Source: Pseudoips prasinana | Taxonomy: Eukaryota > Arthropoda > Insecta > Lepidoptera > Nolidae | NCBI GenBank assembly: GCA_951640165.1 | Contig: OX621254.1 | Span: 24,216,001-24,280,000, forward strand | Length of the DNA stretch: 64,000 bases | Direction of reading: 5' to 3' | Part shown: positions 13,593 through 25,500 of the stretch, piece after piece | Numbering within the stretch: position 1 is the stretch's first letter | Layout of the letters: each line of letters opens with the position of its first letter | Notes under the pieces: model-generated | What the model was told of the DNA's origin: nothing | Databases searched by the model: none | What the model saw: only the letters and a program-made list of their open reading frames with translations | Position numbers and translations under genes: made by a program

Positions 13593-16500
13593 GTTGTTGT
13601 TGTTGTTGTTGTTGTTGCCCAGACTTTTGTATATACATATATATTGTGTTACTTATATTTTCATTAGATTAAGATGGAACAAATATAGTAGTGTGGAACT
13701 GGAAACTGCCGGAGTGGGGATTTTTTCTAAAAAGGCGATGCCTCGCCGGCATCGCTCTCTTTTTTGGCGTCCAACCTTGTCGAGGCCGTTACTCTGCCCG
13801 ATTGCAGTTTGAGTTGTTAAAAGTCTTTATTATAATTGTTAGCCCGGTTTTGTTCATGTGATTTTACTTCCTTAGTTCGTTTTTGTTTATTCGAATAATA
13901 AATTTTGTTTGATAATACATTAGTGAGTATCGTTTCGTGTCGTGTCGTTTGTATTAAAATTTGTTTTAAAAAAGCTACTCCTGGTCTCATTCCTTTAGAT
14001 CAGAAGTGGGATTCTTCTTTCGCCCACATAGTTATTTATGTGTTTCGCAATTATCGGTGAGGTCAAATATTTTTGTTGTTGTTGTGCAGTTTTATGTGGT
14101 TAATTGGTTGGCTTTTGTTGTTGTTTAGTGGTATTATTTTCGTTATGTCGAATCGTGAGCGTGATTATAGTGTGAATCGCCGAGATAGGTATAGTCCTGG
14201 GCACGGTAGTCGCCACAGTGAGCGTCGGGAGCGATCGCCAGACGAAAATTTTAGGTTATGGCTCGAAATGCAGGCAATGCTTACTCGTCTTAAGGCATTA
14301 GAAGATGCGTCTCGGACTTCACCTAGGCCGGGGCGTTCGGGTGTTTGTGATACGAGAGTGTCGGAGGGAAACCCAAGCCGTGTTGAGTCGCTATCTCGAG
14401 TTGAGCATGTTTCGCGTACACCTAATCGCAATATCCTGCGATCGCCGGTTCAAGCAGATTCGCGTGATGCGCGTCGCTCATGTATGAACACGGAGGTTAG
14501 TGTCTCGACGCTTAATATAGTGCCGCGACCGAGAGATCAGTTATTGTCGCCTACGACTTAATCACAGGCAACGTCCATGCACTCGGTCTCGATCACCGCC
14601 ACGTGGTTCGGAACCCATTCGTAGCAGCGTCCCAGAGCATTTCACAGTCGTGTTTGCCTGAATGAACATTTTTACATTTCCAATTTTGACTCAAATTTAC
14701 ATATTTTCGATAATTGGTATGCTGAGGTAGACCGTGCAGAATCTTTAAATAATTGGAGTGATTTTGAGTACCTCGTTTGTGTGTTTTACTTTTGTTTAGT
14801 GTCGACAGTGTTCCTGTAAGCAAAATTTATTTGTATTTTGGTATCGGTTGCTTTTAAAAAGTAAGTACCACGTTGTACCGCTTGTTGTTTTGTTTTTGTG
14901 TGCGCCCTAAAGTCTAAAACCGTTAGTTAATATCTAAATTGTGATTAGTTCAGTTTCACTGGTGACTAAAGTAAATAGAGCGCACACCATGCAATGATTC
15001 GCATAGTTGTCACGATGATAAGTGTGGAGATTATTGCCGTGATACACGAAGTAGATCTAGGCGTCGCGACAGACCGGATAGTTTTGAAAGTTCACGTAAA
15101 CTTGTTCGTTCGCAGTCAGATTGTCGAAAACATGACGATCCGTTTACGGTCCTTGAGCGGTAGCAGTTTTAATAAGTGCGAACGTGATTGCAATGCCTTC
15201 TAAGGCACAAGAAAATCTACACCGCACGTTAGATTCTATCATGAGTAAGTTAGAAACGATCGAAAGTAATTTTAAAATCTACCACTATAAAATGAAAAAT
15301 GTGGGTAGTTCGGCTACTCGGGCAATTGTTGACACGATTCAGTCGATAGTTAAGTCGTGCTAGCCACTATTATGTCTTTGTGTCTAATCTCTTCCGATAT
15401 ACAGTTATGGTGCAACGTGGTCGATCGCCCTCAAATACTAAATCATTGGGACGTCAGGGAATGTTTGTATAAGCCCAGTTTGTTGCAGAGTGTATTAACA
15501 GTGAACAGTCTACGAAGTGTACAGTAAACTTTGTTTTATTTTTGTTAATTTCTGTGGTGTGTGATTTACGTAAGTACAATTTTATTGTTTTGTTTGTGAG
15601 ATACCGCGATGTATTTTACGTGGCCGATCAAGACTTTTCTTGAAAGGTGAATCCCATATCAGGGCGTGAAACCATTTACTTAGTTTGTCGCACGGTAGTT
15701 TGCGATATTCCGGTGAAGCAGTGAAAGCCTCTTAGGCTAACCGATTCGTCATGTGAAAATAAAAGGTAGTTTGCGATGTGTGTTACGAATTACGAACTAA
15801 GCTCGATCAGTAGACGTCGTAGTGTTGATAGCTGTCGCCAGCGCCGCTCAGTATAGTGTGCATTGCATGATAGCCATGGTATATAGCTGTAGGTATTGAC
15901 CACCGCTGAGGAATGTAACCTCAAACGGTTGACATCACGGTGTTGTATAAAATGTCATGCCGTTGTTTTGCGCCTAATGGTAGTGAGAGGATTGAGTGAG
16001 GAGCTGAAAAGCCTATGCTACAAGGTATTGACAAAGCTTACTGAGTAACACTTGATAGTCATATCATTTTTTCAATTTAATACTCAATGTGTTATTTGCA
16101 TTCTACAATCTAAATGAGTTGTTATTTAAAACCTAGTAGGTGTAATAACAGTGCACGTTCTCAAGCTACTTCTTAGCAGCGGAGTTATCAACATAATTTT
16201 GAAGTCATCCTCTGAAGTTTGACTGCACGTGTGGCGCAGTGGTTAAGATCATCGCGTTGTCATTCAATGGCCCGGGTTCGATTCCCGTAAATTGCGTAAA
16301 CTATTTGTGTGAACCATGAGAAGATGTTCTGAGTGTGGATGTACTTTGTGTCGGACGATTATATGTTTCGTCATATGTAATGATGTTATGTAAAAGACTT
16401 GATCATATTAAAGGACAAAGGTTACACCAAAGTGAGATCAGTCATGTTAGCAATCTCAAATCAAGTGAGTTATTGTCAGGTGTAGCCGAGTCGGAGAAAG

Positions 16501-19500
16501 GCGGTATGGTACACATTTCTCCGCCACAAAAAGTCTGACGGAAATGACAAATATTTAGTCTCTGTCTCCATTATCTCATAGAAGTTATTTTGTATTGCTC
16601 TAAAATATACCGAGCGTTAGTGTGATCTAATATGTGTGTTGCGCGTTAGTGTTTTCAGGATTTTGTTTTAGAAAGACGATAATGATGCCACATGCTGATG
16701 ATTTTGATGTTGTACCAATTGGATGGACAAGAATAACCCAGGCAGCGAACGAAGTAATTCAATCACCTCAGAATGGTAGTTTGGATGCAATTAGCTGCGT
16801 AAGACAATGATTTTTGTATTTCTTGTACAATTCGGTAAGTTACGAACCCAGGTTGTTCTGATGTTACATGAAGGGACCTCTGTTGAGTTTTTCAGGTTTT
16901 TACGTAGAAATACGTTTCGTATAATTGTTACACATAATAACGTGTATGAGTAAAAAAAAAAAAAAAAAAAAAAGTCGCCGTTATTTTGAATAAGGCTAAT
17001 TAAAAGAGTTCACGTTTAGTGATCGTTTGGTGATGTTCTCTTTGTAATTAAATTCTCTTAGTCCACAGGATATGCGTGGATCCTAGAAGGTGTTAAGCAA
17101 ACTATGGCCAGTACATGGCTTGCGTGGCAAGGTTTGTCAAGCGAGTGGTGTTGGAGAGAAAAGGCGAGTGTGTCACGTGCTGTTTGGAGCGGGCTGTCTG
17201 CGTGACCCGGTGGCTACCTTCGGGGCTGGGGCCCTGAGGCGCCTGGTCTGGCGGGCGTGCGCCTGTGCGCGTGTCCGGCTGCTATGGGAGCTTAAACGCA
17301 GTTAAGTACATGATCCCGTGGCGTGGTGAGTGGACTCCCGATGTGTGTGGAGTCACTTTCCATGGTGCGTGACTTTAATTATTTAGGCACTTTGATATTT
17401 TGCTTAAACTGATTTTGTAAAATTTTTGTGGACATGCTTGTGTGCCGAGCATTGTGTGTTGTTTTGAGAATTACAAATTGATTTAATGATTCTCTATTTG
17501 TGCAAGGTGTTTTTCGCAAAGGGCAAACACATTAAGGGAAGTTCTATCTTGCGGTTGGGATAGTCTCTGTCTTGGAGGTCCTCGTACTCGGATATGCTAT
17601 CCTGGCTGACGGATACACTTCAAGTAAGGTAGGGTTTCATGTTATTGGATGCTGTCTTGGAGTGCGCTCGGGCATGCGATCCTAGTATATGGGACATGCC
17701 TGGTGTGGTTTTGTGTCCCTTCCTTTATGCTCGGACGTGTGGTCCTGGAGCTGTGTTACACGTAGGGTCATGGCACGGGTTGGCCTCTGACGAGACGTGG
17801 TGTGAGATATGTTTGTGTGTTAAATATTGACTGTGTTTTATTGATAACTTGGGTTGAAATACGCTTTTATCTGGAACTGATTAACACACGCAAAGTTATG
17901 TCTCACGTAAGTGCGCGTAGATCTCTAGCGAGTCGTGAGGGGGCACTCCCCCGACGGGAACTGCCTCGAGTGAACGTACAGATATCAGTTTATTTTATAC
18001 TCTTGTGGTTAGGCTGAGTTAAGTGTGCTAAGCCTACACATGTGTCGAATTGTTGTTTGATTTTGGTGCGACACAAAGGTTGTGTTTAAAGCTATCTCTT
18101 ATCATTTATGGACATGTTTTTGTGCTGTAGTTTTGTTTCATTACAGAGTCTGAGAATGAATCCGAGGGGTCTACCACTCAGAGTGTCACCCAGCCTTCAG
18201 GAGTCGAGATGTCCGATGAAATTGATGAGCCACAACCCAGCACGTCCGCATCACGTGTTGCTGAAAGTTCGGGGATGTCGTTGCCAAGCCTGAAGACTGA
18301 TCGCCAGAGTTTAAAGATGGAGCCCGTGGCCGGCCTCCTGTCAGGAAGGGCCGTGTGGAACTGGAAACTGCCGGAGTGGGGATTTTTTATAAAAAGGCGA
18401 TGCCTCGCCGGCATCGCTCTCTTTTGGCGTCCAACCTTGTCGAGGCCGTTACTCTGCCCGATTGCAGTTTGAGTTGTTAAAAATCTTTATTATAATTGTT
18501 AGCCCGGTTTTGTTCTTGTGATTTTACTTCCTTAGTTGGTTTTTTTATTTGAATAATAAATTTTGTTTGATAATACATTAGTGAGTATCGTTTCGTGTCG
18601 TGTCGTTTGTATTAAAATTTGTTTTAAAAAAGCTACTCCTGGTCTCATTCCTTAGAGTAGTATAAGTGGAACTATTCATTTCTAACTCCTCCTTTTTTTT
18701 CTGATTAAATTCGTTGCGGGATCCAAGACAGTTAAAGCGATTCCCCGGGACATGCCTGAGCTTCACCGCTCAGTGTCATTTCATTGTGTGCCACTGTTGA
18801 TCCTGGCTTACAGGAGTTGCAGTGGTGGGTAAGTGGGAGGGACTAGTCCCGTCAAGCATTAATATACATTTGTACTTATCAAGCTCACAATGCAGTACAT
18901 AAATATAATAATAATAATATTGAATAAAAATGGCGGGCCTGTTTGCGTCGTTGGCAAATGCTTGCTTTTCACGCCGGAGGTCGTGGGTTCAATTCCCATC
19001 CATGACAAATATTTATGTGCATGAACGTCAATCAATCAATTTATTTGCTAAGACTGCAGGTACAACATTTAGGTGTTACAATTATTATTAGAATCCTATA
19101 CATTCTGCCAAGAAAGCACGCAAAAGGTAATAAATTTAATTAATAGCAATAATATCTAAAATTAACAATTGCAATCAATTTATTTGCTAAGAATGCAGGT
19201 CGTGTCTGTTTGTCGCGAGTCTGGGTATAATTATCTATGTTATAAAATATGTGTTTTGCTTGGATATGGGCTGTGTTCCACTGCCCATGTTTCTGCACTC
19301 CTCGCACCGCATCTCTTCAATACGGCCTATAAATCGAATGCGCGCTAGGAATTAGGCCTTGCATATCCAGTCTGGGCAGTGCAAGCTAAGTGGTCCTTAT
19401 TCACCCAAGGGTAACCAGCGAAAAGCTTCTCTTAGAATCCACTCTCTATCTCTCTTAATCCAAAATCATTATTATTTACTCCATAAATAAAGTTGTATGT

Positions 19501-22500
19501 AAGGTTTGAGATATCTTTATTTTTTTTCTCATTAGAATTTACAGTAATTCAATTAAATGAAAACTTTAAAAAAAATATATATACAAACAAATAATAATCA
19601 CTAAAACGTTTAAAAATTTGACAATTTTAAACGTTTTTATTATACATCACTTCTCCACACAAGACACCTATTATCTCATCAAATTCACATATATTGTTTC
19701 ATTGTATTTCTTATCATTTGGCCTATTTATTGTTTACTATATGGAATTATATTATTAATTTGTTTATATTTTTAAGTCTTGCTATTGAATTACTGTAGCT
19801 TTAATGTTTTGTTGAACTGTTTATCATTTGTATAATTTTCAATTAAGTTCTGAACACAATTGTAACTTGTGATTTAACTGTTTATGATTATTTCATTCTG
19901 AGAACGATAATAAACCAAACCGTTATATTCACCAACACCAATGTCTTATGATAAAAATTTGCACACCTTGTCGTAGAACACATTGCACACATTATAATAT
20001 TACCACCATTTATAACCTGTGTTATGCTAAGAAACGTCACCGTAGCCTAGTTGGTAGTGCTCCTGCCTACGAAGCTGGTGGTCCTGGGTTCGAATCCCGG
20101 TAAGTGCAAATATTTGTGTGATGAGCACGAATATTTGTTTTTGAGTCATGGATGTTTTCTATGTATATAAGTATTTATCTATGTATACAACGTGTAACAG
20201 AAAGAGTGAACGTAACTTAAGGGGCATATACGGTCTCCTTAAGCCTACCTATACACAAAATATCATACCGAAATACCATCATTTTAATCTTGATCGTAAA
20301 ATAATATACCATTCAATATATCGATAAGTATTTTTATCGATATAACGAACATCCGTACTAACACAGCACAGCTGATTCTGATTTACGCTAGAAATTGTTT
20401 GACATACCTCTGTGTTTCTATGCACGCCTGGTAGTTTGATTCCGATTGCACTCACTACACATATTTGGTTTTATTTTCGAGTAATTTTTTTTATTTATAG
20501 CACTGCTGAATAGCTATTGGATACTTTACATCGTATAAGTACGTGATACACAAACACATTACGAGAATCTTTTTATAGTTTAACTTCTAGTTGAAGTTGT
20601 TTTCAGTACTGATGGAAGAATTTCATTATTTCACGTTCACTAAAATCTGCACCGACACCGAAAGCTTGACTCTAAGACTTGCCAACTAACACGAGTCTCT
20701 CTCATGTACAACATATTCATAGAATCGTAAAGCTTTCATGTTTTTTAGTTATAAAGAGGCGTGGCCTCCATCGCGACACTGTACCCTTCACGACATAGTT
20801 TCCTCGTAATTAAACAGCCTTAAATTCTGTGACCTATGAATCCTCATCATCACAAAGTGCACGTCTGAGGCTATTCTTTCATAGACGAATGCACGAAATG
20901 TTCAAAATTATTACGATCACTAAACGACATAGTTAAACACTTTACTCATTACTAAACGACATTTTAGACGATTTAGTAACTAAACATGACGATTCCACAT
21001 AAATGTAAAATTTTTACGGAATAAAGTTACTTTGACTTTGACTTTGAAACACGACCTAAATAGACAACAGTTTACGAACAACTGATGATTTTAATATTTT
21101 TATTAAATAAATGAAATTGCACAATATTTGATGAATTTGGCGGCTTTCATCGAACGCGGCCCCTTTGAGTCCACTCAAAAGAGCCGCCTAGATATCTACG
21201 ACGCGCGCGGCTCGCTTGAATGAATATTAAAAGATATTTAACCGTTTATTATTTACCTACATCAACTCTTTGATTTTGTCACCATAATAATATTAGTGTA
21301 ACTTTGGATATAATCAGGACGGAATTTGAAATGTCCCCTACTGTTCATATGAGCCTAGTTCATATATATATAGTTCATATTTTTTTATTTGTATGTATTG
21401 TATGAATGATTAATACAGGGAACCTTTAAAATTTAGAGTGTATCACTCTAAATTTTAAAGGTGGAATTGAAAGTGCCCCTACACTTTCTATTCCATCACT
21501 CTCATGATCCGATGGGACGACTAGCGATGCGACCGGAAAGAGGTCAGGCACAGGAACGACGGCTTTACGTGCTCTCCGAGGCATGGGGGTGTAATATCGT
21601 CAACTCCCAGACTTCGGGCTGATACTGAGAAATTTCTTTTTACGGAAAAATCCCATAATCACTTTTTGGCCCGACCCGGGAATTGAACCCAGGACTTCAT
21701 TATTCCCATAATCACTTTTTGGCCCGACCCGGGATTTGAACCCAGGACTTCATTATCTGCAGTTGAACACGCTACCGCTAGACCACGAACACATTCAAAT
21801 GGCGCGGCGCGCGCGCGCGGGGCCCGCTTTGATGAATATTAAAAAATATTTAACCATTTATTATTTACCTACATCAATCCTTTGTATTCGCCGCCGTATT
21901 AGAGTTCCTTGCGACAAAATCAGGACGGAATTCGAAATGTCCCCTAATGTTCATATGAGCCTAGTACATTATCCATATTTTTTCGTAATTTATCAGTAGT
22001 CGTACCGCGTTTGTTTATCTGGTTAGTTTGTATAGTTTGTATTAAAAATTAAGTACCTATTCGTTTCCGGCCAGATTAAATTCACATACTAAAAGAAAAA
22101 CTTAATATTCTTACTAATTATTTAACACACAAAAAATATCTACAGTTACATAAGTCAATTTAATTATTTCTCCTAAATCCAACATCTTGCGGAATATAAA
22201 TTTTAATTAAATTCAGTGATTTTTCCTAGTTATCAAATTTGTATGAATGATTAAAATATGTTACAGGGAACCTTTAAAAATTAGAGCAAAAATTCAGTTA
22301 AACATTTGATTGAATCTAAAATAAACACGTGTAATAAATTAATATGTGACTGTACAGAACCACACTTTTTATTTACAGTCTAAGTAGTAGGTACCCAAAG
22401 AGTTTGTGAAAGGTTCATTGAGTTTTGTTAGTGTTGTTCATAAGTCGGTAATCTTACTTGTTGATTTAGGTTGTCGATAGAAAAATAAATTACTAGTTGA

Positions 22501-25500
22501 ATAAAAAATGATTATTTCTGTTTGAAGTTTCGTCCATAGGTAGCCGTCCTGATACCTTATAACCCCCTTAAGTTACGTTCACACTTTCTGTTACACGTTG
22601 TATAAGTATGTATATCGTCGCCTGGTATCCATAGTACAAGCTTTGCTTAGTTTGGGGCACAACGTGATCAATTCTAAAAATAGGCACAACCCTTTAAAAC
22701 ATAACACTGATTTATCAACTAAAACAGACTCACAGTAAGTCTCCTCGCTCCTGAACAGCTCGTCGTGCGCCAAAATATCCAGGATCTCTGTATCATCCAG
22801 CCCCCGTCTGGATGCTGTCAGCAACGCTAAACATGTCTTCACCTTCTCAGCGCCTAATGCAGCTTCTGTCGTGATCAGAATCTGGGTTAGTTGACCTTCC
22901 AGATCTTCGCAGATCACTAGTTCTGGAGCTGTTTCAGGTTCTGATAGTTCTGTGAAGGTTTCTGCTGATAGCGAGATTTGCCAAGCTAGGATCTGGAACC
23001 AAGGGGTTGAAAATATTAAAACTTAAATTTTGTTTAAAAAGGAAATTAACTGATTTTTTTTGAATTACTTAAAATACATTACATATCTGAAAGCGTAGGG
23101 GAGTTTTGGCGCCAACGCGGAAAAAGACGCATCAGGGCATTGTTTCATTTTCAAAAACTGGTGTAAATTCAAGTTTTTATGTGTAAATATGGTGGATTTT
23201 TAACCATAACATACACAAGTGGAAGAAAGTGCCATATTGCCGTGAATTGCTATTTTCTGTGTTGAATCTAAAATTCCATATAAGCCTCTAGTAGTCTCCA
23301 CTGCTTTACTGGGGTACGACAAGGACTACGTATGACTTGACTGTGACGGACTTTACTTGACATGACGAAAATAAATGAAATAAAAATATATTTTACGGAA
23401 GGTTCATAAGGCCAAAGAAGCCAGAGCCGTAAAACTGAATAAAAAAAAACTGAAAGCGTAATGTAAATATAGCGCCACTTAACCTCTGGGGTTTGAGTGA
23501 CACACTTCACAATGTGCGTTTTTCTGTTACGTAAACACCTATGCCTATACCTATGCAGTACGTTATGACTATACGTCATCATATCAGCCGAAAGACGCCT
23601 ACTGCTGGACAAAGGCCTCCTCCAAGAACCTTCACAATTGCCGGTCTTGCGCTATAGGGACTTCCAGCGACCCTCACAAGATCATCGGTCCATCTTGTAG
23701 AGGGCCTGCTCACGCTGCGTCTTCCGGTTCATGATCGCCACTTGAGAACCTATCCCACTACCATTTCAGCTTGGCAATTTTTCGGCCTATGTCGGTTACT
23801 TTGGTTCTTTCAGACAAAACAAAGAATTGACCGTTTACTTAAAGAAAACATGAGCTTAATACGAACCAGATTAAGCTCCTATACATATTAATACAGTGCA
23901 AACTTAAAATATTTTTGTTTATTAAACAATAACAAACCAGCCACAATCAATCAATCAAAATTCTTTATTGTGAACATAGGTAACATTGAACATTCAAGGG
24001 TGTTAGACAAATAATTGAAGTAATGGAAAATGAAACTGGTTGGTTGAATAGATATAGAAACTAAACTGTACTTATGTATGGATATTGTCCACTATTCATC
24101 CCGGGACATTTATTCACCCCGTTTCACCTCATCGGCTATATACCGCAACTAGCTCTGCCCCGCGGTTTTACCCGAATTAAATTTTATAAATAATAGCCTA
24201 TGTGTTATTCGGATATATAAGCTATATTACTGCAAAGTTTCATCACAATCCGTTCGGTGGATTTTGCGTGAAAGAGTAATAAACATCCAAACCCCCTTTT
24301 TTTTCGTACTCACAAACTTTCGCATTTATAATACTAGCTGAGCCCCGCGGTTTTAACCGCGTTAAATATTATTTAAGACGACGTTTGTTTAGACGACACA
24401 ACTACAAACAAACATACACACACACACACACACACGGCACACATGTCACACACTCACTAACTTTCGCCTTTATAATATTAGTGTGATTAGTAGGATCTTG
24501 AGTTACGGAAGGAAACTAATATTTGTTGTTATATTTATGCTATGGAAAATTTGTCTGAACTCAGGATTATTATATAGGAATATCGTCTGTTCTGCAAAAC
24601 CCGACTTAGTATAAAGCAGTCGAGTAAACCATTGATGAATCTTCATTGCTGGCATCTGCAACAGGTGTGTCGCAGACACCAGCAATGAAGAAAAGCAACA
24701 AAAAAAAGGAATCGTTACAACATAAACAGCAACAATTGCCTTGCCTCGTCTGATCATAGTGAAAGAGTATGAATTACAATGAGCAAGATATACAATAGTA
24801 ATGTATAGCAACAGAGTAAATTTTTAAACAGCTTTTGCAGTACTTCTGTCGATTCAACTACTTCAATCCTGTAATAGAAATGCCATAGCCTCATTAAACC
24901 TCCTATTATCACTGGATACCGAACTTTGTACTACTTTGAGTAAGATATTCAAAAACCTACCTTAGCGTAGAGCGGTAGAGTACATTTCTGAACTGCCTTG
25001 ACCGCTGCATCGGGTGGACTAGCAGCTCCAGTCTTACTATAGGTGGCAGCACAAGCGGTAAGAACTGCCTTAGCCTCATCCGCCCCCACGGGGGGTGCTC
25101 TCACTACTTTGGGGCCATCCTCAGATGATAAAACCGCCATTATTGCTGAGCTTGAGGGTTCATCTTTTTCTGAAAAGGTGTTGTAAGAATATTAATTATT
25201 AACTTAATAATTACTACTAGTAACTGGCTTATTTTGTTTCCACTAGCTAGGACCAGATAGTATTCTTACATGTATGGAGTACACGTGTAAGAATATTATC
25301 TGGTCTCTGATACACTAATTGTAAACTATGGTGACCAATTTTCAAGAGTGAATTTTGTAGCATTTATCAGTGTAACACGGTGTACTTCCCTGTCACAAAA
25401 TATTTTTGCCCAAATTTTACTTCCTAAAAATCTTATCGCTCATGTTTTAATTATCAAATGAATATTTAACAAATTTTCATTTCACATTTTATTCATTTAC

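Larger units (their letters stand above)
13692..18655 (+). mobile_element. LTR retrotransposon, non-autonomous (4964 bp)
   Basis: Two ~305-bp LTRs flank 4.36 kb, with target duplication AGTAG at 13687-13691 and 18656-18660. Reading the interior in all frames I see only a short gag-like basic ORF and an RS-rich fragment; no protease, reverse transcriptase, RNase H or integrase motif. A SINE-B copy sits inside. It resembles a LARD-type derivative. It inserted next to repeat J in intron 13 of the NWD gene. Confidence 0.87.
20188..22600. mobile_element. TIR element, 2413 bp, no transposase seen
   Basis: 37-bp terminal inverted repeats beginning CAACGTGTAACAGAAAG, with one mismatch between ends. 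Flanked by a TA (or TATA) duplication inside SINE-A. The interior has two related ~135-bp segments (21230-21370 and 21836-21975), a second SINE type with a duplicated tRNA-like head, and a 19-bp hairpin, but no convincing ORF. Confidence 0.85.

Noticed and set aside
13522..13812. 96-codon plus-strand frame rich in Val/Cys and Leu
   Set aside because: It is a translation of the GT/GTT microsatellite and the LTR start.
24503..24811. 102-codon minus-strand open frame
   Set aside because: AT-rich hydrophobic chance frame in intron 12 with no recognisable motif.
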